Below are positions 53,171 through 64,000 of a stretch of 64,000 nt of DNA, one piece after another. A model generated the notes under the pieces. The model saw only the letters and a program-made list of their open reading frames with translations, searched no databases and was not told where the DNA came from. The DNA comes from Galeruca laticollis (Eukaryota > Arthropoda > Insecta > Coleoptera > Chrysomelidae). Positions within the stretch are counted from its first letter, which is position 1, and each line of letters begins with the position of its first letter. Location of the stretch: assembly GCA_963921935.1 (NCBI GenBank), contig OY998177.1, positions 12,065,280-12,129,279 on the forward strand. The letters are read 5' to 3'. A program made the translations under genes and the position numbers.

Positions 53171-54197
53171 AATAATTAGACAGAAACTTTACTTTCGAAA
53201 TCCAGGCACCGAATATATGAGACGCAAGTATAGCTTCTTCCACTTGCGTCACATAAACCACGTAATACGACTAGAGGAAAATCGAAACACAATAAATGGC
53301 GAGGTATGCGAACGTGAGACAGTAGAAGAAGTTCTATTTTATATTCTTTCCAAATTTGAATGATATCAAAAGATGGAGATCCATCCCAAGATGATCCAGC
53401 TTACCACAGACGCTGAATTAAAAACTTGGTAAAAAGGGTTATAGAAGCTAAAAGGCCTAGACGATCATAGATTCAAGCTAATTTAGAAAGCATACAATGT
53501 TTGGTATAAGGAAGATTTTCTTGCGGTTGAATACAAAATGATAAACACTCCGAGTGAGAAGACCAACGTAACCCATGAACTTTAAGAGAGTTGTCCAAAT
53601 CTGGTTCGAAACTTAGACTATGGGGATTGAAAGTAGTAGGTAGATTAGATAAAAAGATGGGTTTGTTTGATCACCATTCACGAACTTCAAAACGTCCCAG
53701 ATGCAAAGGAGATATTGAATCTTGCATAATCGTTTGAGCTTCTATAGAAGCCATTCGCGCCAAAACGAAGATCATCAATATAAGAGCAAGTATGGATAAT
53801 TTTAGCTGGTTGTGAACAGCGAGTTGATGCATAGTACGAAGAGCGAGAACTAGAGAAAAGGTAACGCCATAAGTTAGAGTATTCAGACGATACTCCCGAA
53901 CACAATCATCTGTAGAAAATCTCGAAAAGATACGTTGAAACTCACTATGTTCTTGAAAATGAAAGAGCATGCGATACATTTGTTTGATGTCTGCGCACAA
54001 AATAAAATTCAGTAAACAAAAAATCAAGTAAAATAGAAACAATAACTTGTTGAAGTTCAGGTCCAACAAATAAACAATCATTCAGGGTTTTCTCATTAGG
54101 AGCGTTGGTAGATGCATTGAAAACTACACGTAATTTGGTGTTAACACTTTCAGGTTTGACAACACAATGGTGAGGAGCATAATATTTACCATTCCCT
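53171..54197 (-). pseudogene. BEL/Pao pol: reverse transcriptase and RNase H
   Basis: 54081-53671 contains CADIKQMYRMLFHF, EYRLNTLTYGVTFS and LALRTMHQLA, the palm region of a Pao-type RT. Further on (about 53480-53400) is YDRLGLLASITLFTKFLIQRLW, the RT to RNase H connection. The YVDD-type box falls in a damaged stretch. Dead copy. Confidence 0.85.
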
Positions 54198-54890
54198 TAA
54201 TTGTCAGCAGAAATCAACTCAGCATGCGCGGGATACTCTCGCATAAAGGCAGAATAGTATTCATACAGGTCGGGTTGCTGGAGAAGTATTCGTTCAAGGG
54301 AGTGAAAACGATATGAAGCCAGATCTGATATACCAGGAAAAAAAGTAGAATCTATTTCTCGAAAAAGTAATGACACAACATATTGTCCTGAAGGCTTACT
54401 AAAAACATGAACTTTGAGAAGATCATCACACAAAATATCATCAGAATTTTAATAGGAATGACTTCAAGAACCGTTTCTATTTCCCAAAAAGTTTTAAAAG
54501 TAGTATCTAATGAATCTTTGGAAACGGTGAGGCATAATAAATAGGCGATAATAGGATTGTTGACATGAAGTGGACACCAAATACAGTATTTTTGGCAAAG
54601 AGTTCACCTGAGTTGCCATAAATCTTGCTTGGGAGCAATAATTTGGGAAATAAATCAGCTCCGGTTAATAAGTCGATAGCTCCTGGTCGATAGAATTGAA
54701 AACTGAAAGGACAGTCTGCAGCTTAGAGTTCATAGAGGGAAGACCATTAACTTCAAGGGCACATTGAGACTGAGGAATACCTAAAGTGTTTAAGTCTTTG
54801 CGGGTAATCAAAGAAGTTTGGCTACCGTAATCTAAAATAGCACTTAAAGATGTGTCTTTATTATCAAGGACTTAAACCACATCCGTGTTT
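54197..54890 (-). pseudogene. BEL/Pao pol: protease and linker
   Basis: Near 54850-54780 the minus strand reads AILDYGSQTSLITRKDL, a BEL-type aspartic protease site in which the usual D-S-G is D-Y-G. Then 54433-54197 gives SGQYVVSLLF...YRFHSLERILLQQPDLYEYYSAFMREY, the region before RT in BEL/Pao polyproteins. Confidence 0.8.
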
Positions 54891-55460
54891 AACAAAACTA
54901 CCTTTTCAACGGAGCATTGGAATGGGATTAGTTTTTGGAAATGCAATAGAGTATGATGATTCTTGGATTTGCAAGACCAAAAAGTGTACTTGGAGTGACA
55001 GGAACGTAGATAGTGAGAGGAGCTCAAACAGTTAAAACATACATTATATTGTTTGCAAGAACGATGCCTTTCTGAAGGACCTTTACTTGAAAATTGATCA
55101 CATTTGTAGATAGTATGGTTTTGTTTGCATAGAATACAATGTTGATTAGACAAAATAATAACCAACGGAGTTCAAGAACGAGTTTTACAGGAAACTTTCA
55201 AAATTGAAGGCGGATCTTTCGATCGCAACAATGTCGGTGAACAAACGTTGACATTTAAATTACTGTAGGCGTTCAATTGGGTTTCTAAAAATGAAATCAA
55301 GTGTATGAAGGGGACATATCTGTTGATTCATGTTCCATTTCCAAGAGGCGTGCGATTTCAGGAGTTAATCTAGAATATAACATATTAAACATGATGATAA
55401 TCACTTGGAGAGCGAAGATATTTTCTAAAAGGGTATCGATAAGATTAGTAGGAATTGGCA
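54872..55460 (-). pseudogene. BEL/Pao gag with zinc knuckles
   Basis: 55165-54872: CILCKQNHTIYKCDQF, then CFNCLSSSHYLRSC and CKSKNHHTLLH, the three Cys/His modules of BEL/Pao gag. Upstream to 55460 a less clear frame (TNLIDTLLENIFALQV, MLYSRLTPEIARLLE) probably holds earlier gag. The 5' end and 5' LTR are not identifiable before the AT microsatellite at 55601. Confidence 0.8.
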
Positions 55461-55599
55461 GTTAATTTTGGCAAGCAAGCCAAATGGGCTTTGGGGCAAC
55501 GTGTTTGATTGGTATATCGTTTGGTAATAAGGTTGTAAGCAATATCATAATTATCGGAAGTAATTACACAAGCGCATCAAAATTATCGATAATTTTCAA

Positions 55600-55750
<151 letters not shown>

Positions 55751-55751
55751 T

Positions 55752-55975
55752 AATTGATTTTTAAATGTGTAGTGTTCAATGTTTTTATCAGTTTGTAACA
55801 CAAAACATGGTGTATTTTGGATATTTTAATTACGTTTCAGGAATATTATGGTATGAAAACGACTAGGGGAACCAGTCGAAACGTCCCGTTCCTATATATT
55901 TCTAAATAAAAAACATGATTATTTAAAGTCTATTTTCTAATTTAAACCGAACCAAATAACAAGAAATAATTTTTT

Positions 55976-56022
<47 letters not shown>

Positions 56023-58466
56023 TAACACTTTAAGGCGACAAATTCTATTATGATTGTGATAATTTCTATGTACACAATTTATTTTAAAATAACTTTTGAT
56101 ATTTGAAGTGTATTGGTATTTATTCAATAAGTTTTTTGGACGACAATTTACCATCAATAAGTAAATAAAATTTAATATAATTATCCTGACTTAATTAAAT
56201 CTATATGCTCTGGCTACATATAAGACCTCTTATTTTCAGGGAGTCGATTCTCAAAAAAATTGCAGTGTCAAATATATCTTTTGTTTTATATTTATATATT
56301 TCTTTTTTAAAAAAAAATAAAATCAACATTTATACAGTTCTACAATTACATATACATATTATAAATTTCAATTCAAGAAACACCATGTATGTTAATTTTC
56401 TCTAATTTGACCTAAATTTATTGTATTCAAAATTATACCAACACAATTTCTAAACTTTATAATAAAAACTCTTACCTTTAAATACAGGAATGCTTCTTTT
56501 GAATTCCTCAAACAAAGATCTTTGTTTTCGATAATTCCAATACTTAGCTCACCTTATGAAGAAAATCTATTGAAATTACAATGAACTAAACAAAATTTCT
56601 ATATCTAATGATCCAATAATAAACAAAATAATTTCAATAGTATACAAGACTTCCAAAATTTTCAATCAAATTATCTAGATCTTTGTCAAGTTATCAATTA
56701 ATTAACAAAAGTCAATAATTCCTCAACTTTAAATAAACTACTATAAAATTACCTTGATCTTCTTTAAGAAAAATTATTTTGCTTCTGTTCATATAATGTT
56801 CGATTTTCAAATCATTTATTAGTCTCAAATTATTTGTTTTGTTCAGTATCTTCCATATATGTTTTTATTTATGTATATTAAAAATGTTATATTAATCTCA
56901 CGTGTTGTCTCACCAGTCTTGAATCATTGCATAATATTTGCTCTCTGTTTTTCCATCTATTGGTAATTTCCAAAGTATCTATTAGAGTCTCAAATGATTT
57001 GTTTTGTTCAGTATCCTCTATATGTTTTTATATATGTATATTAACTGTGTAATATTTATCTCACGTGTTGTTTCACCAGTCTTGAATCATTCCATAATAT
57101 TTTCTCTCTGTTTTTCCATATAATGTTTCAATTTTCAAATTATTTATTATATTACTCGTATTGATTATATTCTTATTAATTTTCAATCTCTGAATCGTCT
57201 TCAAACTATCTTATTGTTAGTTTTCTCTCATTTCGGGATAAAAAGCTTCCGTCACCAAATATGTCAAGTCAATAGTCTCCCGTTTCAACAACTTCTCTCC
57301 TCACTTCCTTCCTTAGTTTCTATAGAGGCTTGTTCAGATAAATTTTTACTTTAATCAATGTCATGTTTTGTCAAACTCAGATTTTATTCGATGGAAATTA
57401 ATAGACCAACTATCAACAATACAACCACATCGAACATATCATTTTCTTTCTAATCCTAACAATTCTCAATTAAGACACTTCTTATTTCCTACTTCCGTAT
57501 ACCTTTTCAGACATTATTACCCGTTTCACAGCTTTTTGTAATTCCTACACTAATAAATTTCTCGGTACACTCAAAATTATGTTTCTCAAAATACCACTTT
57601 CTCTCGAATAATTAAATATTAAATATGTGATCAACACATGTCACTACAATGGTGGGTCAACCTGTATGTGACAATATATATATATATATATATATATTAT
57701 TGTAGATTTTATGTACTCATAACTCAACAGAAATTTAATAATATATCCAATTGAAATATAATGTTTGTATGTCACTTTTGTTATTAAGTTTAATTTAAAA
57801 GATAAGATTTTTAATAACATTTAACACAAGTTAGAATGCTACTCTGATTTTATTTATGGTATGAATTAGTTAATAATAATATTGTAAATAAGTTATTTAT
57901 ATAAATGTCATGAAGTGAAAAATTGAAATTAAATAAGTACTTACCTGATGCTATAAAATAATAGGTTGGTATGACGTTCAGGAAGGAAGAAAACAATTGT
58001 TTCATAGTGGTTGCTAAGGGGAGGTTGTCATAGACAAACAATAATATAAGAGACAGTTTGATGCATAGGCGGTATGTGGCGCAACGTTTCTGCGCAAGCT
58101 CCCCGCGCATGGAGTCGCTACTGTCGCGAACTACAAGACTGTTTTACATGAACAAAATAGAACTAAATATCATAAATTTCAATACATTTCAAAACATCGC
58201 CTTTAATGTGGATAAATATTATAAAATATCCTAGTATATTAACTTTTACGTCATCAAAAATGAAAATATTGAAAACCAATCATACATTGGTTGGTGTGAA
58301 TCTGGTTTCTGTTTGTCAAATGCAAAGTGACAGTGTCAAAAATAACAATTCCCTTCCTAATCTATGATAACAATTCCGAAAAAGAAGACAATACAAGAGT
58401 AAGTATTTTTTAATTTATTTAGGATTTAGTTTTAATAAAGTAAATAAAATTAAGCGAACCTTCAAA
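55752..58466. other. No supported gene; short repeats
   Basis: Contains (AT)n at 55981-56016 and 57678-57698, and a diverged two-copy tandem repeat (56785-57150). No frame resembles a protein. CAAGAGTAAGTATTTTTT near 58395 and TTATTTAG near 58422 could be splice sites of an intron in the 5' region of the P-like transposase that follows, unproven. Confidence 0.5.
56785..57150. repeat. 165-base tandem repeat, two copies
   Basis: Blocks such as TTGTTTTGTTCAGTATC, CTCACGTGTTGT and CACCAGTCTTGAATCATT occur at about 56834/57001, 56899/57061 and 56920/57075. Moderately diverged, no coding potential. Confidence 0.8.
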
Positions 58467-61052
58467 ATGTCACCATCAGGTACAATTCGTCGTAGTTGTA
58501 TAGCAAAAAATTGTAATAATACATATTTTTGGCCGCTTCGCGATTTGGAGTTTAAGAACAAGACATTTTCCAAATTTCCATCTGACATTAGTCAAACGGA
58601 ACAGTGGTACAACATTTTAGAACTTCCTTATACATCCAAAGATGAAAGGTTGTGTGAAGATCATTTTGATGATGAGGCATTTACAAATTCATTACGGAAA
58701 AGACTTAATAAATTTGCTTTACCTTTGCAACCCTTCCATCATACACCACCAAAAGTAATTGAAGAAAATAATAATAAAGCTCAAGCTTTTGAAAATACAG
58801 TATTGCCCGTAAAAAGAAAGCTTATTTTCTGTACCAACAATGATAGTCTTAAAGAAACAGAATTTGAACCTTTGCCTCAAAAACAATGTTTGGAATCTAG
58901 GATTTTAAGTAAAATAAACGAAACTAGGGTCAGTAATTTATCTCCCAAGAAGAAGAAGAAAATGTATTACATTAATAAAGATCAGAGAAATAGAATTTGT
59001 AAATCAAAAAAGGCACTTATCAGTAGTAATAACAAAATTAAAAAAGCAGTTAAATTGTCAGAATCAAAATTATTTCAAAATTTTAATTCAAAATTAGATC
59101 CGACAGGCATGGAATTCTTAAAAAGTAGTACTACGAACTCTAAGAAACATAAACCTTCATGGCCAATAACGAATAAGGCCCTTTCATTAGCCATTTATAA
59201 GAAGGGACCACGAGCATATAATTTTTTAAAACGTTTTATAGCTTAGCCCAGTAAATCTACTTTACAGTCACTTCTAAGATCAGTGCCATTTGAAACTGGA
59301 ATTAATAAAGCAATTTTTGATAGGCTTAAAGAAAGAGTTATCAAAATGAAGCAGATAGAGGAAAATTGTGTCCTCTTATTTGATGAAATAGCTTTAAAAG
59401 AACAACTGACTTTGGATGTGGCTAATGACAAAGTTGTAGGATTCGTAGATCTTGGTAGCAATTTAGGGAGAAAGTTAGAACCTGCCAACCATGCATTCGT
59501 GTTTGTTATTAATGGATTGCATAAAGCTTGGAAGCAGCCAGTGGCTTATTATTTTACTAAGGATCAGGTTAAAACAGAAGATTTGAAATTAATTATTGTA
59601 GAGGTAATTTCAGCACTACAAGATATAGGATTAAATGTAATGGCAACTGTTTGTGATCTAGGGAACACAAATCGAGCAGCTTTGAGACAATTAAGTAGAC
59701 ATTGGAAAATTGAAAAACCTGGTCCTTATTTTTTTGTAAATGGGAAGAAAATAATAACTTTATATGATCCTCCTCATCTTTTGGAATGTTCGAGAAATGC
59801 TCTATTTAATTATGATATTTATTTTGATAACTATAAATGTGCAAAGTTACAACATATTAAAAATGCTTTTTATATTGACCAAACACGAAAATTTCAGACT
59901 TTGCACAAAATTAAAGAATCATTTTTTGATATTCGTAGAAACAATAAGATAAAAATGAAAGTTTCAGTTGCTGCAAAAATAATGAGCCAAACTATGGCTG
60001 CTACCATTGAAAGTTTAATTGTTCCTGGTAGATTACCATCTGAGGCTATCTATACTGCTGAATTTATTGATGACATTGATAAGCTATTTCACAGTCTTAA
60101 TGGTAGTAAACCAACCTTTAATGCTGGCAAGGCTCTTAGACGGTGTGTTTCAAAAAAGTCAGACCACTTGCTTTTTCGGAATTCTATTTTACCAAAAATA
60201 GAATCTTGGCAGTTTTTACCGAAAAATGGGAAGCCTATGAAAACCAAAATGCCTTTTAAAACTGCTTGGTTAACTACTATTAGTGGTGTCAAATTGTTAA
60301 CAAGAGAATGTTGGAAATTAGGATTCAAATTTATCAGAACACGTTCTTTAAATCAGGATCCAGTTGAAAATATGTTTGGGGCAGTTCGGCAGTATGGTGC
60401 TGCCAATAACTCTCCAAATTGTTACAAATTTATATCAGCTTTAAAAACGTCAATTTTAAATAGTTTAGTATCTGCCAAGAACTACAACACAAATCGTGAA
60501 GCAGATGATAGCAGTTTATTAGACAACTTACATTCTTTCTTGAATTTTCATAATGAACCAAAACCATTAACTTCTAATACCATTAATGAATTGGAAAATA
60601 TTGAATCCCCGTTTTTAGATATAGAATTAAATGATTCAAATTTTAATACTCAAGCAATAAGCTACGTTTCTGGTTTCGTTGTTAAAAAAATTACAACTTT
60701 TAATTGCGCAGAATGTAAGGCTAATTTGCAAACAGATATTTTAGATGCTCACCATACTTTCACTTCCTTCAAAGAAAATGATGATAAAACACGTCTAATT
60801 TATGTTCAAAGAGAAGTCATAAAATTTCTTTCCATTCTGCATGACATTGTTCATCATTTTCTACCACTTTTAGGTCATGTAGAAAATATTACTGAAAAAG
60901 CTGAACTCTTTGCAAAAAGTCACATAAATTTTGATTGGTTCACTTGTCGAGAACATAAATCATACGTATTTTCTCAACTCATAAAAGTTTGTGTCCCCTT
61001 ATTAATTAAAAAATATTATAATGATGGTAAGAGGACTAACAAACAAAAATAA
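58467..61052 (+). pseudogene. P-element-like THAP transposase with one in-frame stop
   Basis: A single frame of 862 codons including its terminal stop, broken only by TAG at 59244-59246. THAP zinc finger: C11, C16, C63 and H66 (SCIAKNC...LCEDHF). A Lys-rich linker and coiled coil follow (to about residue 260). After the stop come the RNase H-like catalytic fold (VLLFDEIALKEQL, VCDLGNTNRAALRQL), then the helical GTP-binding-like insertion, and RSLNQDPVENMFGAVRQYG, the conserved end of the P/THAP9 catalytic domain. The C-terminus has a CAECKA and HHTF cluster. Length is close to Drosophila P transposase (751) and THAP9. No introns are needed inside the frame. I found no terminal repeats, so it could be an isolated transposase gene. 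Confidence 0.85.
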
Positions 61053-62055
61053 TTATTATTTTTTGGTAACTTAATGTACTGCGTTTAATTTTTTTTTGCT
61101 TCAGACCTGTTCCTGTCTTCATGTAAGGGGGAATCTACTTTTTAAATGCTTTTCATTAAAATATTTGATGTAATATTAGATAAACTTTCTTAAGTATAAT
61201 GCTGTAATTTGAGTAGAAATATGTAATTTTTTGATTAATAATAATATATAACTGTATGGTAAATTAATGATATAGATAATAATTGTTTTTTCATGTTTTG
61301 TGTTGGAAATTTAAAACATTATTTAATATTCAAGCTAGTGTGCCATTTTTACTTTTAGTTTTCGCTAAGTATATGTTTATGTTGTGTATTTATACAACTG
61401 TAGGTTTCCTCTGATTTACTTGTTTTGCCTTTTTAATTAATTTAAAGAAAGTAAATGTGAAGTTTCTTGTTTTCTCAAATAAAAAAGTTAAAAAAAGGTG
61501 AGAGCTGGGCAGCTATGGGGATGGCGGAGGCTGCAATAGAATTTTTTTGAAAAATGTACAGTCGTATAAATGCCTATTTATAGTGCGTGTGGTAGGAAAG
61601 ATAACTTCGAAAATTGTGTGGAAACACTGTTAAGTGATATTAGAATAACTGTTTTAATAATAGGAGATATTATTGAAAATTTAATTTTTTTGATTATTGT
61701 AACTGATAATTTAATCAGATGTTTTTGTACTTTAATATTATCGTTAACTATTAGAATAAGAATTTTAAAGTTATCAATGTAATAACATGTATAAATAACA
61801 AACCTATGTATAGTAAACAAATATTTTAATAATTTGTTTTTATATTATGTGCAGGTTAATAAAAATTTTAAATGTGTGCTATTTTATTATTTATTACCTA
61901 AATTATTTGTCTAAAAATTGTTTATTATTATTATTTCATTACAAAAATGAAATATAATTTTTTGGAATGAAATAATTATATAATAAACAATTTTAAGACA
62001 AACTGTAAAATTTACCTACCCATAATCCAAACTACCAAATTTAAATATCCCGCCT
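61053..62055. other. No supported gene; hairpin-forming repeat
   Basis: 3' flank of the P-like transposase. AAATAAAAAA near 61478 may be its polyadenylation signal. Otherwise AT-rich, except for the inverted repeat at 61907-62001. Confidence 0.5.
61907..62001. repeat. Inverted repeat (hairpin), arms about 35 bases
   Basis: TTGTCTAAAAATTGTTTATT on the left and AATAAACAATTTTAAGACAA on the right, with ATTATTTCATT/AATGAAATAAT continuing the pairing inward around a 25-base loop. It may be a small MITE or the terminal hairpin of a larger element. Confidence 0.7.
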
Positions 62056-62492
62056 GTAAGAATTAGTTCTGCTCCCCGCAAGGGGTGCGCTGAGATCGAC
62101 GCGATGCCAGTCGTTTATATGGGAACGAACACTCTCTTAATATGTTCATTTCTCTATGGAGGTTGTTGACTGGAGATAGTGAAAGAGAGGTTTCAAGAAA
62201 AATTCTCTCTGAAAAATATATCAGAGATGACGGTTAGCAAGAAGCTAACTGGAAGCTTAAAGTAGTGGTCGAGATCTCCAAGAGTTGATGATATTGTCAG
62301 AAAAGATAACTTCAAATCTTTTTAGTCAGTGAGATACTCAATTATTATGAAAATCTTATTTCCATTATATATATAATTTGTACGAGACACATTAATCGTG
62401 TAGATTAATCTGAACGAGGTTCCAGATCCAGAAGCTTAAATAAATTCAATTATTATTATTTGTGGGTTCATATAGTGTTATTTGAGGTTACA
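62056..62492 (+). repeat. Candidate solo LTR
   Basis: Starts TGTAAGAATTAG and ends GAGGTTACA, with TATATATAATTT about 120 bases before the end and AATAAATTCAA near it, the order expected of an LTR promoter and polyadenylation site. It is more GC-rich than its surroundings. No convincing target duplication (GCC outside left, AAA outside right) and no partner LTR, so this stays tentative. Confidence 0.3.
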
Positions 62493-63065
62493 AAAATTCT
62501 ATAATATTGAACATGATCTAAAGTGCTTAGATAAAATTAATTTATAGGTTGTATTATTTAGTATAGAAATTTCATACTTACATAAGAATTTGATATCAAA
62601 TTTTTACGAATATTCGCAAGATATTGTTTATTATTCATATTTAGGTTATAAGACGCATTCTTTCTCTGTAGGTCAACTCCAGTAAGCCAATCAGCTGTTT
62701 GTTTATTTCGAATGGAAGCCGCGTTACGTATTTTTCTTCTATTGATTGCGAATATTGGTAGTAAGAATATTTCATAGTTGCATTGTTGGTGAAAAGACAA
62801 GCGTTTATATATTCTTTATATTTATTGTTCCATTAAACAAAATCAGAGTACATACTTATCTCATTCATCAAATACATATACAAGCGTATTTCAAAGTGAA
62901 AGGAACTTTATCTATGACCCGTTATCTCTACTAACCCTGGAACACGACTTTGAGGTGAGTAGTCGATTCTCTGGCTAAGAAGCCGTGGCATTGGAAGATA
63001 ATAAAGTTAATAGAACAAAAGTTTTATAATCTCAAAATTATAATAATAACCAATAATAAAAATAC

Positions 63066-63072
<7 letters not shown>
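62493..63072. other. No supported gene
   Basis: AT-rich, no recognisable frame or repeat before the microsatellite at 63073. Confidence 0.5.

Positions 63073-63126
<54 letters not shown>
63073..63126. repeat. (AT)n microsatellite, left
   Basis: About 54 bases of alternating A and T immediately before a Penelope-like coding fragment. Confidence 0.97.
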
Positions 63127-63128
<2 letters not shown>

Positions 63129-63370
63129 GGATTAAAAACCTATCAGATACAGAGATACCTAAGGATATATTACAGTTCTTATCACTAGGCCCTAAATTCA
63201 GCATTGAACCTATAATTACCAAGGACATTTCAATAAAAACTATATTAGCTAGTGTTGATTACATGTCATCGTTCATAAAAAACGAACAAGGAAGAAATAT
63301 CGTTATTGCTAAAACAACAAATATATTACAAAAATATCCATTACAAATAAGTTGGCAAATATCTTTCTTC

Positions 63371-63376
<6 letters not shown>
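63127..63376 (+). pseudogene. Penelope-like element fragment: N-terminal domain
   Basis: One clean frame reads WIKNLSDTEIPKDILQFLSL, GPKFSIEPIITKDISIKTI, DYMSSFIKNEQGRNI. The pattern N-L-S..IP..I..fLSLGPKFsi is the conserved N-terminal element of Penelope-like polyproteins, upstream of the RT. It is bounded on both sides by AT microsatellites and has no RT nearby. It represents a third Penelope-like locus, since the N-terminal regions of A and B are absent here and cannot be compared. Confidence 0.7.

Positions 63377-63431
<55 letters not shown>
63377..63431. repeat. (AT)n microsatellite, right
   Basis: About 55 bases of alternating A and T, then TGTACATATATA. It directly follows the Penelope-like fragment. 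Confidence 0.95.
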
Positions 63432-63436
<5 letters not shown>

Positions 63437-64000
63437 TATATATTGTATTGGTTTCTAAATTTATTTATTATTTGAAACTGAAAAATCGTTAAGCATGTAT
63501 AACAACTCTATCAAAGGGTAGGGTTCAATTGCGCCATTGAAATTTACTCTAATTATTGGATTGTGAAAATAAAATGAACAAGCTTATGATTTCAGGAATT
63601 TTTTTCAATTAGGTATAGAAGTTTTTCAACAGAAAATGTGCTACGTATAAATAAATACAATTTTTTATGACAATTGAAAAGTTTGATTAAATACTCAGCA
63701 TGAATGCATTCCTCAATTTGGAAATAAAAGCCTAAGGAAATTTTAGAGATCTCTAATAAAATATTTTAAGACTGTACCTTCTATTTTCTAAGTTCCTATT
63801 CACTTCAAACTAATCTTCACTCTCAATTTCTTTCTGTTCTAGTGTCCAAAATATTATTTACGATTCTTAAATTCACCCGCAATGTCTCAATTTCCTCCCC
63901 AAATATATATCCTTTAACTGGATGTACGATTATCTTTTATCTTCTTAATATTATTATGAAATTGGTTTAAATGTCTTTGTTCATTAAATATAAACGTTTT
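63432..64000. other. No supported gene to window end
   Basis: AT-rich sequence, no recognisable coding or repeat structure. Confidence 0.5.

Noticed and set aside
57960..62160. Terminal inverted repeats for the P-like element
   Set aside because: Only an 8-base CGGGGAGC match between the flanks near 58100 and 62080; too short and off-register to call.

Overview
The window looks like insect nuclear DNA. It is AT-rich and has no ordinary host gene that I can recognise. It carries spliceosomal-type introns and transposable elements typical of arthropods: Ty3/gypsy elements with envelope genes, BEL/Pao, Penelope-like elements, R1/RTE-type LINEs, hAT, Tc1/mariner and a P-element-like THAP transposase. 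I cannot assign the order of insect. Almost everything here is a mobile element or a relic of one, and many are nested.

Layout. 1-2135: relic of a 412/mdg1-like gypsy pol (+). 5163-6790: dead minus-strand gene of a multicopy transposon-like family, with copies of a 12-base motif on both sides. 8257-11180: LINE with an intact ORF1 and a broken ORF2. 11573-15075: 3'-truncated hAT element abutting RTE-like, R1-like and a third LINE tail. 16045-19264: two head-to-head copies of Penelope-like element A, each with a hammerhead-ribozyme-like 3' tail. 19531-24165: an unclassified element with 0.3-kb inverted ends, interrupted by a 2.2-kb TA-flanked palindrome. 24556-32049: a second head-to-head Penelope-like pair (B), split by a 4.3-kb gypsy element (I) that carries a macro domain. 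32892-41089: an errantivirus-like gypsy element (II) with gag, pol and env relics and two later insertions. 42388-48263: a young errantivirus-like element (III, minus strand) with identical LTRs and an intact env but no reverse transcriptase. 48892-52132: Tc1/mariner-like element, apparently sitting in the LTR of a BEL/Pao element whose body is 52243-55460. 58467-61052: P-element-like transposase broken by one stop codon. 63127-63376: N-terminal fragment of a third Penelope-like element between AT microsatellites.

The most interesting signals are these. (1) A TARG1/OARD1-type macro domain lies at the 3' end of gypsy I. (2) Two divergent Penelope-like families share the same pair of head-to-head breakpoints. 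(3) Hammerhead-like cores occur in Penelope A tails, and a 154-base tail-derived insertion with an 8-base target duplication sits in gypsy II. (4) Gypsy I and gypsy III have both lost RT-RNase H up to the same RNase H tail, and gypsy III was evidently mobilised recently. (5) The unclassified 4.6-kb inverted-end element has no recognised coding content. All calls come from reading the sequence and translations by eye; no database search was run.
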